Positions 1 through 40,310 of a stretch of DNA of 64,000 nt are shown piece after piece. The stretch covers positions 39,690,675-39,754,674 of the forward strand of contig NC_061812.1 in the NCBI RefSeq assembly GCF_021462225.1, written 5' to 3'. The position numbers and the translations under genes are program-made. Each line of letters starts with the position of its first letter. Position 1 is the stretch's first letter. The stretch is from Girardinichthys multiradiatus. Its lineage: Eukaryota; Chordata; Actinopteri; Cyprinodontiformes; Goodeidae. The notes beneath the pieces are model-generated. The model searched no databases and was not told the origin of the DNA. It saw nothing but the letters and a program-made list of their open reading frames with translations.

Positions 1-28619
<28,619 letters not shown>

Positions 28620-29200
28620 GATGGGCAAGAACCTCTGTGGAAAATCCTGACTGAATGGTGTCGGTGATTAAGAGAAGCAGCTCTAGATGAGGAGGAGGAG
28701 GTGTTGGCTGAAATTAGTCTGAGGGCTGGTCTGGAGCTCCGACAGAGACTGGAAGTTAAAATGTGTTCTGAGAGGAGGGAACATAAAAGGGGAATTAAAG
28801 CTGGACATTTCTTCCTGTCAGCTGTAGAAATCAACAACTCTGCTCACTGTGGGTTTATCTTTGTTAATTATTTGTTAATTATTTTTATCCGTGCGGTTTT
28901 TAGAGCTAGATTGTTTATAAGACTGTCTGTGTGCAAACATGATATTTTTTGTGCATTTGAATTCTGGATTGCCTAAAATTTGGAGCTATTGTGAAGGAAA
29001 CAAACTGCACAGAGAGAGCGACTGTGAAGTACTCCTTGTTGCCTGTGTTGTCTTTTTGCTGCTTTCCTTTTAGAATTAAAGCACAGTCTCACATCGACTG
29101 TCTTATTATTAACATGTAGCCTCCATACTGACCCATAGTTACATCTGAAGGAACGTTTTTCACTGAAGCAGCAATAAACATGGCATCACATTCACTACTG
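28620..29200 (+). other. mapkapk3: mapkapk3 3' UTR and polyadenylation signals
   Basis: After the TGA at 28617-28619 the sequence has no further coding exon. An ATTAAA hexamer lies at 29075-29080 and a canonical AATAAA at 29173-29178, giving a 3' UTR of about 0.5-0.6 kb. The end point is inferred from the hexamers only. Confidence 0.5.
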
Positions 29201-31007
29201 AGTGAGTGTTTTTACTGTGTAATATTTCCGCAAAACACTGCCAGTTCCCGTAAATGGAGCAACAAAAGTCAGGCAACAGAGCTTTACGTAAGAGCCAGTG
29301 GGTTAGCAATTGTTGTGTGACATGGACTTACAACATTTTACTTAAGAAACGCTGAATCTTTGGATGTGTGGCAGCTGAGTGTATGCTGGTGTATGCTGTC
29401 CAGACATGCAGTAGAGTTTGAATCCATGTGGTTTCAAAGTAAAACGTCTCATCAAGAAATCCCCCGGAGGTCTGACCTGGAAGGTGAAAACGTCTCCTGG
29501 TGTGTGTGGTTTTTCCCAGAAGTAAGAACTGGAAACTAAAAATGAGAAACACCTGAGTTTAGTGTGTTACAGCCTTTGAATAGTTTGTACCTACAGGTTT
29601 TAGTACATTCTATACACGCAGCAGCCATATTTAATCTGACCTAAGGTTATGCAAGGATCTCTGACTTTTCTAGATGGGAATCCTGACTGCAAGGGGGCAT
29701 TTTATTTGATTTTTTTCTGACACTGAACCCAGAACACCAGACTTATCGATACAAGCAGAAAGCACAGTTATATGCAAGACTTTTTGATCTTTGTATCTAG
29801 GTCCTTCAGGCTTTGTTAGGTTGGTATAAATAGCAGCAGTGAAGTACTTTTTTTGGACTCAGCCATCTGACGTGCCACTGGACTCCCAAAGGTCAATGTT
29901 ATTATGTTCAGAAGTGAAGACCCTTTTCCCCACTTCGATCACAAGGTTGTACGGTATTTGGGGTATAGGTTAGGAAACCATAAACTCCATCTCGGTTCCC
30001 CAGCTGGAAATATGGGATGTTGACTATAGTTACAAGTTGTCCATGCTCTAAAGAGCTTGGTTCAAGTAGGAAAACAAACTTCCTACTTGTGTAATTCCAC
30101 AAACTGCCCATCCTCTGCACCGGCAGCTAAGGTTATCAAACAAGCGAGTCATCGAAAATAAGAAAGCTGGCCTGACGTTGGCGCTCTGTGGCCCGGCCTG
30201 TGGAAGCAGGAGAGGACATGATCCTCCGTGGTCTGATGGTGAAGCTCCTGGCCTTCCCTGATGTTATTGATGACTCAGCCCGATCTGCACAGTAATTCTA
30301 TGTAGGAACATTTCAATAGTTTGATCTCAAACTGAGCACAATACAGACCTGTTGGACTGGTATGTTGCTCGCTATTTGGAGTCAGGAGAAAGCTGGGAGT
30401 GTCTTACGGGAGGGGCAGTGACACTTATCAGTTTGTCCTTTTGGGAAGGAATGTGTCAGGGTGGGGGGGGCTCTGACCTACAACTGTGACCTTTCCTCTC
30501 TGTCATCCAGAGCCTATGTAGTCTGAAGTTTTCCTGATGCCTTCTGGCTGTGTTTTTGTTCTATGTTCACGCTAAAACATCTTATTTGTTTTGTTTAGCT
30601 TACATAATCTAATCACCTCATCAATTCACAGATGTGCAGACACTCGATTTGCTTTTCTGAGACCCTGCAACGTTTTCATGTAAGCGTTTCACAGCTTTCC
30701 AGACTCAGTTCTGTCATGTTCACTTCAAAATATACTATCCAAAAGTTCCACATGCAACTATGGTCTTTAAAAATGGAACCTGAAAGAAAACAGGCTGGAG
30801 GGAATGACGCAAGAAAGGAAAGGAGGTAGAACACAAAGAGGCAAGGAAGGAAGGAAGGAATTTTAACGAAAGGAAGAAAGGACACAACCCAGGACCTTTG
30901 CGGAGAGAGAAGAAACACTAGGAGGAAAGGAAGGAAATAAAAAAGGACACGTGGAAACAATGGAAGAAGGAGTTAAAGAAGTAAGGAAGGAAGGAAGGAA
31001 AGACTGT
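29201..31007. other. Intergenic sequence downstream of mapkapk3
   Basis: No gene recognised. From about 30780 a purine-rich stretch begins, with several GGAA runs (for example 30842-30860 and 30980-31002). Confidence 0.4.
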
Positions 31008-31199
31008 GTATGTCAGTGGTAGAGCAAGCACACTATATACTTTATAGAGGCTATTATCCATGACACAACTGTCCTTGGTTTGATTCCTGACCCTGGGCCA
31101 TTTACTGCATGTCTTCCCTTTCTCTCTCTGCCCTTATTCCTGTCAAGCTACTGATGAATATAGTCAACTAGTGCCTCAAAATCTTAAAAAAAAAGATGA
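31008..31199 (+). mobile_element. tRNA-derived SINE
   Basis: An A-box-like stretch 'tcagtggtagagcaagca' is followed about 45 nt later by a B-box-like 'ttggtttgattcctga', then a conserved SINE body ('ctgcatgtcttcccttt') and an A-rich tail at about 31184-31199. This is the layout of fish tRNA-SINEs. It sits in a purine-rich region (30780-31400). Confidence 0.65.
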
Positions 31200-32346
31200 T
31201 AAAATGAAAAAAAGAAGCAGACGGAAAGTAGGGCCTGAGGAAGGAAGGGACAAAGGAAAAGAAGGTCGAGGAAGAAAGCAAGAAGACAGCACAAAGACAT
31301 TAGGGTGGGAGAGAGTAAAGAATGAAGGGAGAACTCAAGGAGGTACAGTATACGAAGAAAGAAGGAATGACACAAGAAAGAAAAGGAGGATTCAAAGATA
31401 GACATCAATTACACTAGGTTAAAATGCATAAAGCCCTGAAATGCAAAGATTATTCAATCCTCCTATGTTCCTTTTATAATTTATCAAGACCTGGAAAACA
31501 CTGAAATCAAATCACATCCTTTTCAGACTGCATAGAAACCCTGGATCTACAGTCAGAGCCATGGTTTATCACAGGCTGCTGCTAACGGAATCATTACTGC
31601 CACTAAAATAGCTTCAAGTCCTCACAGATGGGTCACATGATGCTTATATTATCTTTAGAGAGCCTCCATGGGGCTGGGACCTTTGAGCATGTATCTGCCT
31701 GTCCTGGCCAACTAGATTTATTTCCTATTATGTTATTCCTGGTCTTAACTTAAACAAATATTGTAACAAGTTGGCACAGGCTCAGTCTGACTTTTCCCAG
31801 ATATAGCAAAAAAAGTGGTTTATTCCCAGCACACCAGATAAACCAGTTCTTCAAGCTGAAGTTGTTTTTTGAAAACTTCCAAACACATCTTCTTGAATTT
31901 GCAACAAATCCATAATTGGGCAGCCAGGACAGTCATGGAAAAAATCATGCACATCCTCTCCCATATCTAATGGTTCTCACCAGGTCCTAAAGCTAGCTAA
32001 ATTTAGGCTCATTTGAACAAACAATATTTATTATGAAGAACAATATTGTGTGCTTATTGTGTAAGCAGACGTTTTGCAGTTTGGTTGTTTCACATATTCA
32101 GATGAGTTAACATGATGCAAATAAGGAAAGGTTCCCATTGAGGGTAGGCCTCACAATGCCAATAAATACACAAATAAATGTTTTGGCTTAATAATAACCG
32201 GAAGACTGAACAAGTAAGGTTTGTTTGAAACTGTTGCCAGTAGAAGGTTCCTCCATCTCTAAAATGAACATTACAGCATGGTTTATGTTTCCAAAGTTGC
32301 ATCAGAACAAACTGCCAGGTTTCTGGAAAAATTTCCTCCAGACATA
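31200..32346. other. Intergenic sequence
   Basis: A GA-rich stretch continues to about 31400; the remainder is unassigned. No gene recognised. Confidence 0.4.
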
Positions 32347-33976
32347 CAGTACAGACCAAAAGTTTGGACACACCTTTTCATTCAAAGAGTTTTCTTTATT
32401 TTCATGACTATGAATATTGTAGCTTCACACTGAAAGCATCAAAACTATGAATTAACACATTTGGAATTATATACTGAACAAAAAAGTGTGAAACAACTGA
32501 AAATATGTCTTATATTCTAGGTTCTTCAAAGTAGCCACCTTTTGCTTTGATTACTGCTCCGCACACTCTTGGCATTCTGTTGATGAGCTTCAAGAGGTAG
32601 TCACCTGAAATGGTTTTCCAACAGTCTTGAAGGAGTTCCCAGAGATGCTTAGCACTTGTTGGCCCTTTTTCCTTCACTCTGCGGTCCAGCTCACCCCAAA
32701 CCATCTCGATTGGGTTCAGGTCCGGTGACTGTGGAGGCCAGGTCATCTGGCGCAGCACCCCATCACTCTCCTCCTTGGTCAAATAGCCCTTACACAGCCT
32801 GGAGGTGTGTTTGGGGTCAATGTCTTGTTGAAAAATAAATGATGGTCCAACTAAACGCAAACTGGATGGAATAGCATGCCACCGCAAGATGCTGTGGTAG
32901 CCATGCAGGTTCAGTATGCCTTCAATTTTGAATAAATCCCCAACAGTGTCACCAGCAAAGCACCCCCACACCATCACACCTCCTCCTCCATGCTTCACGG
33001 TGTGAATCAGGCATGTAGAGTCCATCCGTTCACCTCTTCTGCGCCGCACAAAGACACGATGGTTGGAACCAAAGATCTCAAACTTGGACTCATCAGACCA
33101 AAGCACAGATTTCCACTGGTCTAATGTCCATTCCTTGTATTCTTTAGCCCAAACATGTCTCTTCTGCTTGTTGCCTGTCCTCAGCAGTGGTTTCCTAGCA
33201 GCTGTTTTACCATGAAGGCCTGATTCACACAGTCTCCTCTTAACAGTTGTTCTAGAGATGTGTCTGCTGCTAGAACTCTGTGTGGCATTGACCTGTTCTC
33301 TAATCTGAGCTGCTGTTAACCTGCGATTTCTGAGGCTGGTGACTTGGATGAACTTATCGTCCGCAGCACAAGTGACTCTTGGTCTTCCTTTCCTGGGGCG
33401 GTCCTCATGTGAGCCAGTTTCTTTGTAGCGCTTGATGGTTTTTGCGACTGCACTTTGGGACACTTTCAAAGTTTTCCCAATTGTTCGGACTGACTGACCT
33501 TCATTTCTTAAAGTAATGATGGCCATTCGTTTTTCTTTACTTAGCTGCTTTTTTCTTGCCATAATACAAATTCTAACAGTCTATTCAGTAGGACTATCAG
33601 CTGTGTACTGTATCCACCTCCTGCACAACACAACTGATGGTCCCAACCCCATTTATAAGGCTTGAAATCCCACTTATTAAACCTCACAGGGCACACATGT
33701 GAAGTGAAAACCATTTCAGGTGACTACCTCTTGAAGCTCATCAACAGAATGCCAAGAATGCCAAGAGAGCAGTAATCAAAGCAAAAGGTGGCTACTTTGA
33801 AGAACCTAGAATATAAGACATATTTTCAGTTGTTTCACACTTTGTTGTTCAGTATATAATTCCACATGTGTTAATTCATAGTTTTGATGCTTTCAGTCTG
33901 AAGCTACAATATTTATAGTCATGAAAATAAAGAAAACTCTTTGAATGAGGTGTGTCCAAACTTTTGGTCTGTACTG
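32347..33976 (-). mobile_element. Full-length Tc1/mariner transposon, DD38E type, long TIRs (1630 bp)
   Basis: Terminal inverted repeats of about 270 bp (32347-32619 and 33706-33976), both starting CAGTACAGACCAAAAGTTTG from the outside and differing by scattered substitutions and small indels. TA dinucleotides flank both ends (32345-32346 and 33977-33978). It encodes an unbroken 350-aa transposase on the minus strand. The left TIR overlaps the last part of the transposase gene, so the right TIR holds a second, inverted copy of that coding end. Confidence 0.92.
32510..33562 (-). CDS. Tc1/mariner transposase, DD38E, intact 350 aa
   Basis: Cut-and-paste transposase that binds its own TIRs and inserts at TA (family knowledge). 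Visible: two helix-turn-helix subdomains (about 1-55 and 70-125) separated by the GRPR-type linker at 59-62, a basic NLS-like region, and an RNase-H-like catalytic domain. Catalytic residues: D157 (WSDES), D247 (FQQDIDPKHT), E286 (DLNPIEMVW), with 38 residues between the last two. The glycine-rich box HGGGGVMVWGC is present. No stop or frameshift. The DD38E spacing agrees with the Intruder group of Tc1/mariner. Whether the protein is active cannot be judged from one copy; all residues required for catalysis are in place. Confidence 0.92.
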   Translation of the reverse strand: MARKKQLSKEKRMAIITLRNEGQSVRTIGKTLKVSQSAVAKTIKRYKETGSHEDRPRKGRPRVTCAADDKFIQVTSLRNRRLTAAQIREQVNATQSSSSRHISRTTVKRRLCESGLHGKTAARKPLLRTGNKQKRHVWAKEYKEWTLDQWKSVLWSDESKFEIFGSNHRVFVRRRRGERMDSTCLIHTVKHGGGGVMVWGCFAGDTVGDLFKIEGILNLHGYHSILRWHAIPSSLRLVGPSFIFQQDIDPKHTSRLCKGYLTKEESDGVLRQMTWPPQSPDLNPIEMVWGELDRRVKEKGPTSAKHLWELLQDCWKTISGDYLLKLINRMPRVCGAVIKAKGGYFEEPRI

Positions 33977-33978
33977 TA

Positions 33979-35104
33979 CATGACCAAAGTGAAGTTGTGT
34001 AACTATAATGCCCAACGTCACATTGGTCGGCATGGAGGTGGAGGGTGGATGATAAACCATTGACTAATTGTTTCATTTACTGATTAATCTACCAAGAAAC
34101 ATTATTTTTGCTTAGGGATTTGCCGCACAACTTGAAGTACTTACAAACCATTTGGGTCTTTGAAAAACTTTTGTGACATGGCTCATTTACAGTGAATCAG
34201 ACATACAATCCGCCATGTTTGATTTTAACCTGTAGCTCAGATGGAGCCGACGGATTATTACAATCCAGCACATTGATTACATCGACTAGTTGCAGCAGCC
34301 ATGCTGATGATTTGAACTACCTTTCCAGTACAGAGAAAGGACTTGGCCACAGGTATTCCTAAGGCTTCCCGACTCACAGGTGAGGCTAGTTATGACTCAT
34401 TCATTGTGACAATAATTCAGAGTTCGTCTTCATCAAAATGGCTGAATGAGTAAGAATCGGGCGGTGCATTGGCCTTAGCAAAATACAAACCTGAACCTAA
34501 TTAAACTACTGGCAAAGGAACTTAAATTACACAAGCACACCTGTAAACTTAAATAACTTAGAATCAATTATTCTCCTATAAAATGTAATCTTTGACCAAC
34601 CCTTTTAACACTATCTCTCCAAAATGTCCGGTGTCCTAAGTTTTCTTCTATGCTCTCGTCTCTTCAGCTTATCTTAGTAAGTTTCTGTAGGATTTAGCTC
34701 TGTGGATTCAGAGGACAATGTAAAAAAAGTTAATTTTGCTGTAGTGAACTTTGGAGATTTTCTTTGCTCCCTTACCACTCTGCTCCCTGAATGAGGTGGT
34801 AAGATGGGTCTTTGACCTGCAGGTGCCACATCATATTTATACCCCCAGGGGAACAGAAAAACGTCCTTAAAAGGTTCCTGAAAACGTTGTCCAACATTGA
34901 AAGTATTTTTTAAAATACTTTAATTGTATTTATTTTAAAGGGATCATTTGTAGTGCAACTCACCCAGTGTTGAAAAAATATATCCTAGTATAAGATTTTC
35001 CCTCCACTTCATAAGATAAAAAAAAGTTCAAATAATGTTGTATTTTTCTACATGTTCAGTAAGAGATCATTTTAATTTAGTTCAAGATGAATTAATCTAA
35101 AGGC
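33979..35104. other. Intergenic sequence
   Basis: No gene, RNA or clear repeat recognised between the DD38E transposon and the CpG-rich block. Confidence 0.4.
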
Positions 35105-35600
35105 TTGTCTACATCCTGTCCCCCCCCCGCCCCCGCCCCCATATCATTTAAAGAGTCCAGCCCTACAAAGTGGCGGAGGACAGCCCCCACCCAGCTGTCA
35201 GATGGTGGGTGGGGTGAAGGAGGCTGCGGACGACTGACAGGTAGAGGTAGCTCCTTCATCACATCCATTTCTGTAGCAGTCTCCTCCCGACCTGCAGGTC
35301 CCTCACACTCTCACGTACCAAGAGGGGGGTGTACGCTGAGCATCGCCGGAGTGGGCTGCTGTTGGAGGCACGTACACACCGCCGCGCATTGCGCTTCATC
35401 AGACACTCATCTTACGACCATGAGAGGCTGCTCCAGCCGATCCAAGTCCACTCAGAACCAAGGCAAGGCGGGTAAGAGACGTCGCTATTTAACGCCCCAG
35501 TAGATCCGTGCCATTAGCAGCTTTTTGGTGTTCGTTTAACGGGGTTACAGGAAGCGATCGGTAGGGGGACTGCACGACGTGGGTAGAAGTAAACATGTGC
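35105..35600 (+). promoter_or_regulatory. CpG-rich block, likely promoter
   Basis: Against an AT-rich background this stretch is GC- and CpG-rich (C-runs at 35121-35140, 'caccgccgcgcattgcgctt' near 35378-35397, and CpGs downstream to about 35600). It contains a short coding-like exon with a strong donor. The block looks like a vertebrate CpG-island promoter, inferred from composition only. Confidence 0.5.
35420..35471 (+). CDS. Candidate first coding exon, gene unassigned; possible alternative pfkfb4 start
   Basis: An ATG 25-45 nt downstream of a CpG-rich stretch opens 17 codons (MRGCSSRSKSTQNQGKA) and ends in phase 1 at a consensus donor G|GTAAGAG. I do not recognise the peptide. The phase equals that of pfkfb4 exon 1, so it could be spliced onto pfkfb4 exon 2 at 44269, giving a short alternative N terminus. 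PFKFB genes are known to use alternative first exons. It could equally be a non-coding first exon or belong to an unseen gene. Nothing else between here and 42154 looks like a partner exon. Confidence 0.35.
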
Positions 35601-36189
35601 ACGACGAGGCGCTGCTGCTGCTTCACCTTTCACCTACATTCAGCACCAGACAATAATCTTTACTGTTTATAGTAAGCAGCCTGCTGGTAACAACAGCTTG
35701 GACCATAACAGAGGATGGAGAGGCAGGCGGATTAATCTTGGCTTCAAACTAACATTTTAGATTCATAAAAAATAAAAGAAAAAAACAGGATGTCCATTTC
35801 AAGCTAATCTTCTGTCTCTCGGGTCATTATGATCCCACGGATCCAAACAGTGATTATGATTGATGCGTGGCTGTGGTTTGAGTGTTTACAGCTGTTTGTT
35901 GTGATTGTGCAGCTCTAATTGGACTGGACCGCCGCGATGCAACACGTCCAGTGATGTCATCCTGAGCCCAAATGCAACCTTCAGGTCGGGGTCCTTATTG
36001 AAGGGTTCTGTTATCACAGACTTCTATATTGAGAAGTGACTTGTCCAGGCTAAATGGCAGCTAGCTGCAATCAGAGCCTGGCAGCTGCTGAGCGGAGGAG
36101 GAGCTCAGCTCTGCTTCCTGTTCATACCCTGGTGTAAACTATGCAAGACACCTCGCAGAAGAATCTGACCCGTTTCTAACATAAATAGC
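35601..36189. other. Intergenic sequence downstream of the CpG-rich block
   Basis: No coding exon or repeat recognised. Confidence 0.4.
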
Positions 36190-37300
36190 TGTCCTAAAGT
36201 GCCTTGAAACACTAAACCTTGCCCTCAATGTTTGACATTGCAGCCACAAACTTTAGTGGGTTTTATTGGATTCTATGTGCTTTATGGTTTTCAATCTTTT
36301 TTTTTTTTTACAAAAAATGTGGAATGCTTTTGTTTTCAGAAGTCCCCCACCCTCCGAACGTAGCGCATAATTTTAAAGTGGAGGGAAAACTTGCATGGTT
36401 CCATTTTTATGTACATAAAAACATTGGTTTTCATTCCTCTATGTCAATATTTAGTTGCACCACCTTAAGCTGCATGTCTTTTAGGATGCATCTGCCAGCT
36501 TTGCACATCTAGAGAATGAGAGCTCAGTCGGATTGAATGGACAGCATTTGTGAGCATCTGCTTTCCAGTTTTCTGGCTAGGATTTAGATCTAGACTTCAG
36601 CTGGCCTAATTTAAACCATGAACATGCTGTGATCTTAACCATTCTATTGTACCTCTGGCTGCAGATGAAAATATATAATAATCTAAAATCTTTTGCAGCT
36701 CCAACAGATTTTCTTTCTAGAAGGCCCTGTTTAGCTCAGTTTATCCTCACATGAACTCTAATTTCCCTGTCCCTGCTAAAACAAAGCATCCCCACAGCAT
36801 GATGCAGCCACCAGCATGTTTCACGATGGAGATAAGGTGTTCAGGGTGATTTGCGATGTTAATTTAATTCCAAAATAATTAAATTTTCCATGTTGCTAAA
36901 AGCTTCATTTTGGTCTCATGTGCCCAGAGCACGTGTTTGCTGTGTTCCCTACATGCGATGGAGCAAACAGAACTACTTACCACTTTCTCCCTTCTATATA
37001 GGATAGATTTAAGTTGTTATGTCGGCAGATTCTCCCGCCCTAGCTGTGGATCGCTGCAGCTCCTCCAGAGCCCGTGTTACCATAGCCCTCTTGATTGCTT
37101 TACTGATCAATGCTCTCCTTGCCAGACTTGTCAGTTTAGGTGGACGGCTATGTCTTGGTAGGTTTGGAGGTCTGTCATACTCTTTCAGTCTTTGGATAAG
37201 GAATTGAACAGGTTTCTAGATGTTTTGACAATGTTCATGGGGCAAGCTTCACAAGCCACTCCATTCAGTTGAGCTTCAGCCCATCAAATAAAAAATATAA
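36190..37300 (-). mobile_element. Tc1/mariner fossil, antisense
   Basis: Begins with 'aaagtgccttgaaacact' and contains complement of transposase text ('catccccacagcatgatgc' at 36788-36806, typical of fish Tc1). The minus-strand N-terminal coding remnants reach about 37200. Many frame breaks. Confidence 0.6.
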
Positions 37301-38033
37301 ACTACCAGATCAACACATGCAGATATGAGGTGTCTTAAGTTTGTACAGGATCCTAAAAACTCTGCGGCATGTTTACTTTACCCAGCTGAAATTCTAAAAA
37401 TAAATCATGATCTACAAGAGCCACTTTTCTTTGTGGGCCCAATGAACCTGACATAAATTACGATCCACCAACAGTAAGAGACTTTAGATGTTGGAGGCAT
37501 TTAATTAGAAACAACTCTATCTCACCACATTTAGGTCACAGGCTCTGTTGCTGACTTTGAGCTTAATATAATCAGCACATAAGAAAAAGCACCAAGCAGA
37601 TAGGCCTACTAACCTGGAAACATGCGTGACTTTTCACATTTTAGATTAACCTGCACAATCTGGTCTGGCTCGGGAGAAATTGTGTTGTTGTGGTGTGGTG
37701 TTTTCAGATTGTTGTCGCTGACTGCACACACTGAGGGTTTCTGATCACCCAGGATGCACTGTGTTTCTGAAAAAACTCTCAAAATAAAACAAAGGCATGT
37801 TATAGAGATGAAATGTAATTGTAGCTGTTGCATGTATTAGAAATATGTACTCTGTTTCAACTTTGTTAAGACATATTGGTCCAAGTGTTTAGTGATAATG
37901 AGCAGACCTGGGTCACCTCATACTCAGTTGAAGGGAGTGCAATAGTGCCACCTAATGGCCTCTGTCCGCAAGTAACGTCTATCAAAATGAAGCTTTGTAA
38001 CAATGTATTGTGCTAAGATTTTATTCCATAAAC
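37301..38033. other. Intergenic sequence
   Basis: No gene or named repeat recognised. Confidence 0.35.
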
Positions 38034-38384
38034 CAGGGGTCTGCAACTTGCGGCTCCAGAACCACAACTGGCTCTGGAGCTTCCACAGTGGCTCATAATA
38101 ACTGGCTGAAAAAGATAAATAACAGATTTTGCATTTTTTCAGTTTTTAAATAGAATAATTGCATTGAATTTCCACATCAGGATGACACTAGATGTACCAG
38201 TAATAGTTTTTGTCTTTAGGATGGTAACTGTTTAAAATTTTTTTTTACATAATTTTCCACTGATATCAACTACCTATAGAAGAAAATATATCTATCCTAG
38301 ATCTATCCTCTTTTCGCAAAGTTGTTTTTCTTTTATTCTAACACATAAAAATTGAAGTTGGATGGTAAATGTTGCAGACTTCTG
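38034..38384. mobile_element. hAT-type MITE (351 bp)
   Basis: Ends CAGGGGTCTGCAAC and, in reverse complement, CAGAAGTCTGCAAC. Flanking 8-mers CCATAAAC and CCACAGAC agree at 6 of 8 positions, consistent with an aged 8-bp target duplication. No coding content. Confidence 0.6.
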
Positions 38385-38429
38385 CCACAGACCAATACAA
38401 AGTTGTCATCACTGTGAAGTGAAATCACA

Positions 38430-38655
38430 GAAGAATAAAGAGCAAAACTTTTAGTCTCTTGCAACGGTATTTGCAGTGAAAGGTGATTCTACAAAGTATT
38501 GTTTCAGGGAGGCTGAAAACAAATACATGCCACACTTTTTGTGCCACTTTGTGTTGTTCCATTCCATGAAATCCTGACCAAATACATTGAAGTCTCTGGT
38601 TGTAACTTGAATAAATGTGCAAAATATCAAGTGGTATAAATACTTTGCAGCTGAC
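38430..38655 (+). mobile_element. Tc1/mariner 3' end fragment
   Basis: Contains 'gtgaaaggtgattctacaaa', the C-terminal transposase text of a common fish Tc1 group, followed by its AT-rich 3' terminus. Only the last part of the element is present. Confidence 0.6.
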
Positions 38656-38999
38656 AAAAGGTTCAGCAGTTAAATACCTACACTGAAGCAATACACAGAC
38701 AAATACACAACAGGCAGACTTCGTTCCTTGCACGCCCCACAGAGATCTTTCAACCTGAATCACATTTACAAGAATGAATGTACCGACTTTTTCTTGGTTG
38801 CAGTGCTGTGAGATTAGCTCGGATCTTAAAGGTTTGCATTTCATTCTGCAAAGATATTTCTGCTGTAGCAGGCGAGCTTTGTCTGGCGTCATGTCTGATG
38901 TAATATCAACAGAAAACCACTGAGCTCGGATAACATAATCTCAAACACAACACGGTGCTGGAGCAATACAGGAAAACAAGTTTTCTCATAGGCCCTTCA

Positions 39000-39320
39000 C
39001 ACACACACACACACACACACACACTTGTTTTGCTATATGTAGCGAGGACCATGTATTGACTTCCATTGATTTTCAATCGTTTTCAACCCTTTCTATGCCC
39101 TAACCCTGACAATAAACCTAACCATTACCAGTGCATGCCTAACCCTAATCTTAACCTAAAGTCAATTCACACCTTAGTCCTAAACCTAACTGTTAGCAAA
39201 ATAGGTTGTGAGGACCAGCAAAATGTCCTCACTTTGGTACAAACAGTCCTCAATTTGATGGTGAAATCGGGAAAATGATTCTCACTGTGATGCCAAGACA
39301 GGAACACACACACACACACA
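39000..39320. repeat. Dispersed TG / TTAGG-rich repeat, copy 2 (reverse)
   Basis: (CA)n blocks at about 39000-39023 and 39305-39320 flank a core with CCTAA units and 'aatgtcctcactttg'. Read in reverse complement it matches the copy at 7140-7460 block for block. Confidence 0.7.
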
Positions 39321-39696
39321 AACAAGCACAAACATGCACATGGTTTACACTTTAGCTCTACGTCTGAAAAATAATCTTAAATTATGACGGGGGAAAGTTT
39401 TTAGAATCAGTACCTCCATCTTAGCACTTCTTCACACTCATCTTCACACTTCGACAAAGGTCAGAGGAACTTAGGTCTGTGTGGGTGTACCTAAGATCTT
39501 GCAGCAGGTCTGTGCTTGTTTCATTTCAGAGTTTTTTTATGATGCCTAAAGGAAAGAAGTCACTTCCACTATACACGCTAGGTTTTAATCCAAGTTATCT
39601 GCTGAGGGCTCTTGAAAGACCACATTAGACAAAATAGTGAAGTTCAATTATCACATTCTTGTGTTTTGTTGCTACAGCCTGTCTACTAATAGTTTG

Positions 39697-40310
39697 ATCC
39701 ATCCATCCATCCATCCATCCATCCATCCATCCATCCATCCATCCATCCATCCATCCATCCATCCATCCATCCATCCATCCATCCATCCATCCATCCATCC
39801 ATCCATCCATCCATCCATCCATCCATCCATCCATCCATCCATCCATCCATCCATCCATCCATCCATCCATCCATCCATCCATCCATCCATCCATCCATCC
39901 ATCCATCCATCCATCCATCCATCCATCCATCCATCCATCCATCCATCCATCCATCCATCCATCCATCCATCCATCCATCCATCCATCCATCCATCCATCC
40001 ATCCATCCATCCATCCATCCATCCATCCATCCATCCATCCATCCATCCATCCATCCATCCATCCATCCATCCATCCATCCATCCATCCATCCATCCATCC
40101 ATCCATCCATCCATCCATCCATCCATCCATCCATCCATCCATCCATCCATCCATCCATCCATCCATCCATCCATCCATCCATCCATCCATCCATCCATCC
40201 ATCCATCCATCCATCCATCCATCCATCCATCCATCCATCCATCCATCCATCCATCCATCCATCCATCCATCCATCCATCCATCCATCCATCCATCCATCC
40301 ATCCATCCAT
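39697..40310. repeat. Pure (ATCC)n microsatellite, 614 bp
   Basis: About 153 uninterrupted ATCC units, no impurity seen. Because 4 is not a multiple of 3 and no unit phase gives a stop, all three frames on both strands stay open through the array, which explains the long HPSI and WMDG repeat ORFs; these are not genes. Assembled length may not equal true length. Confidence 0.95.

Noticed and set aside
32656..32838. Plus-strand ORF within the DD38E element
   Set aside because: Shadow of the intact minus-strand transposase.
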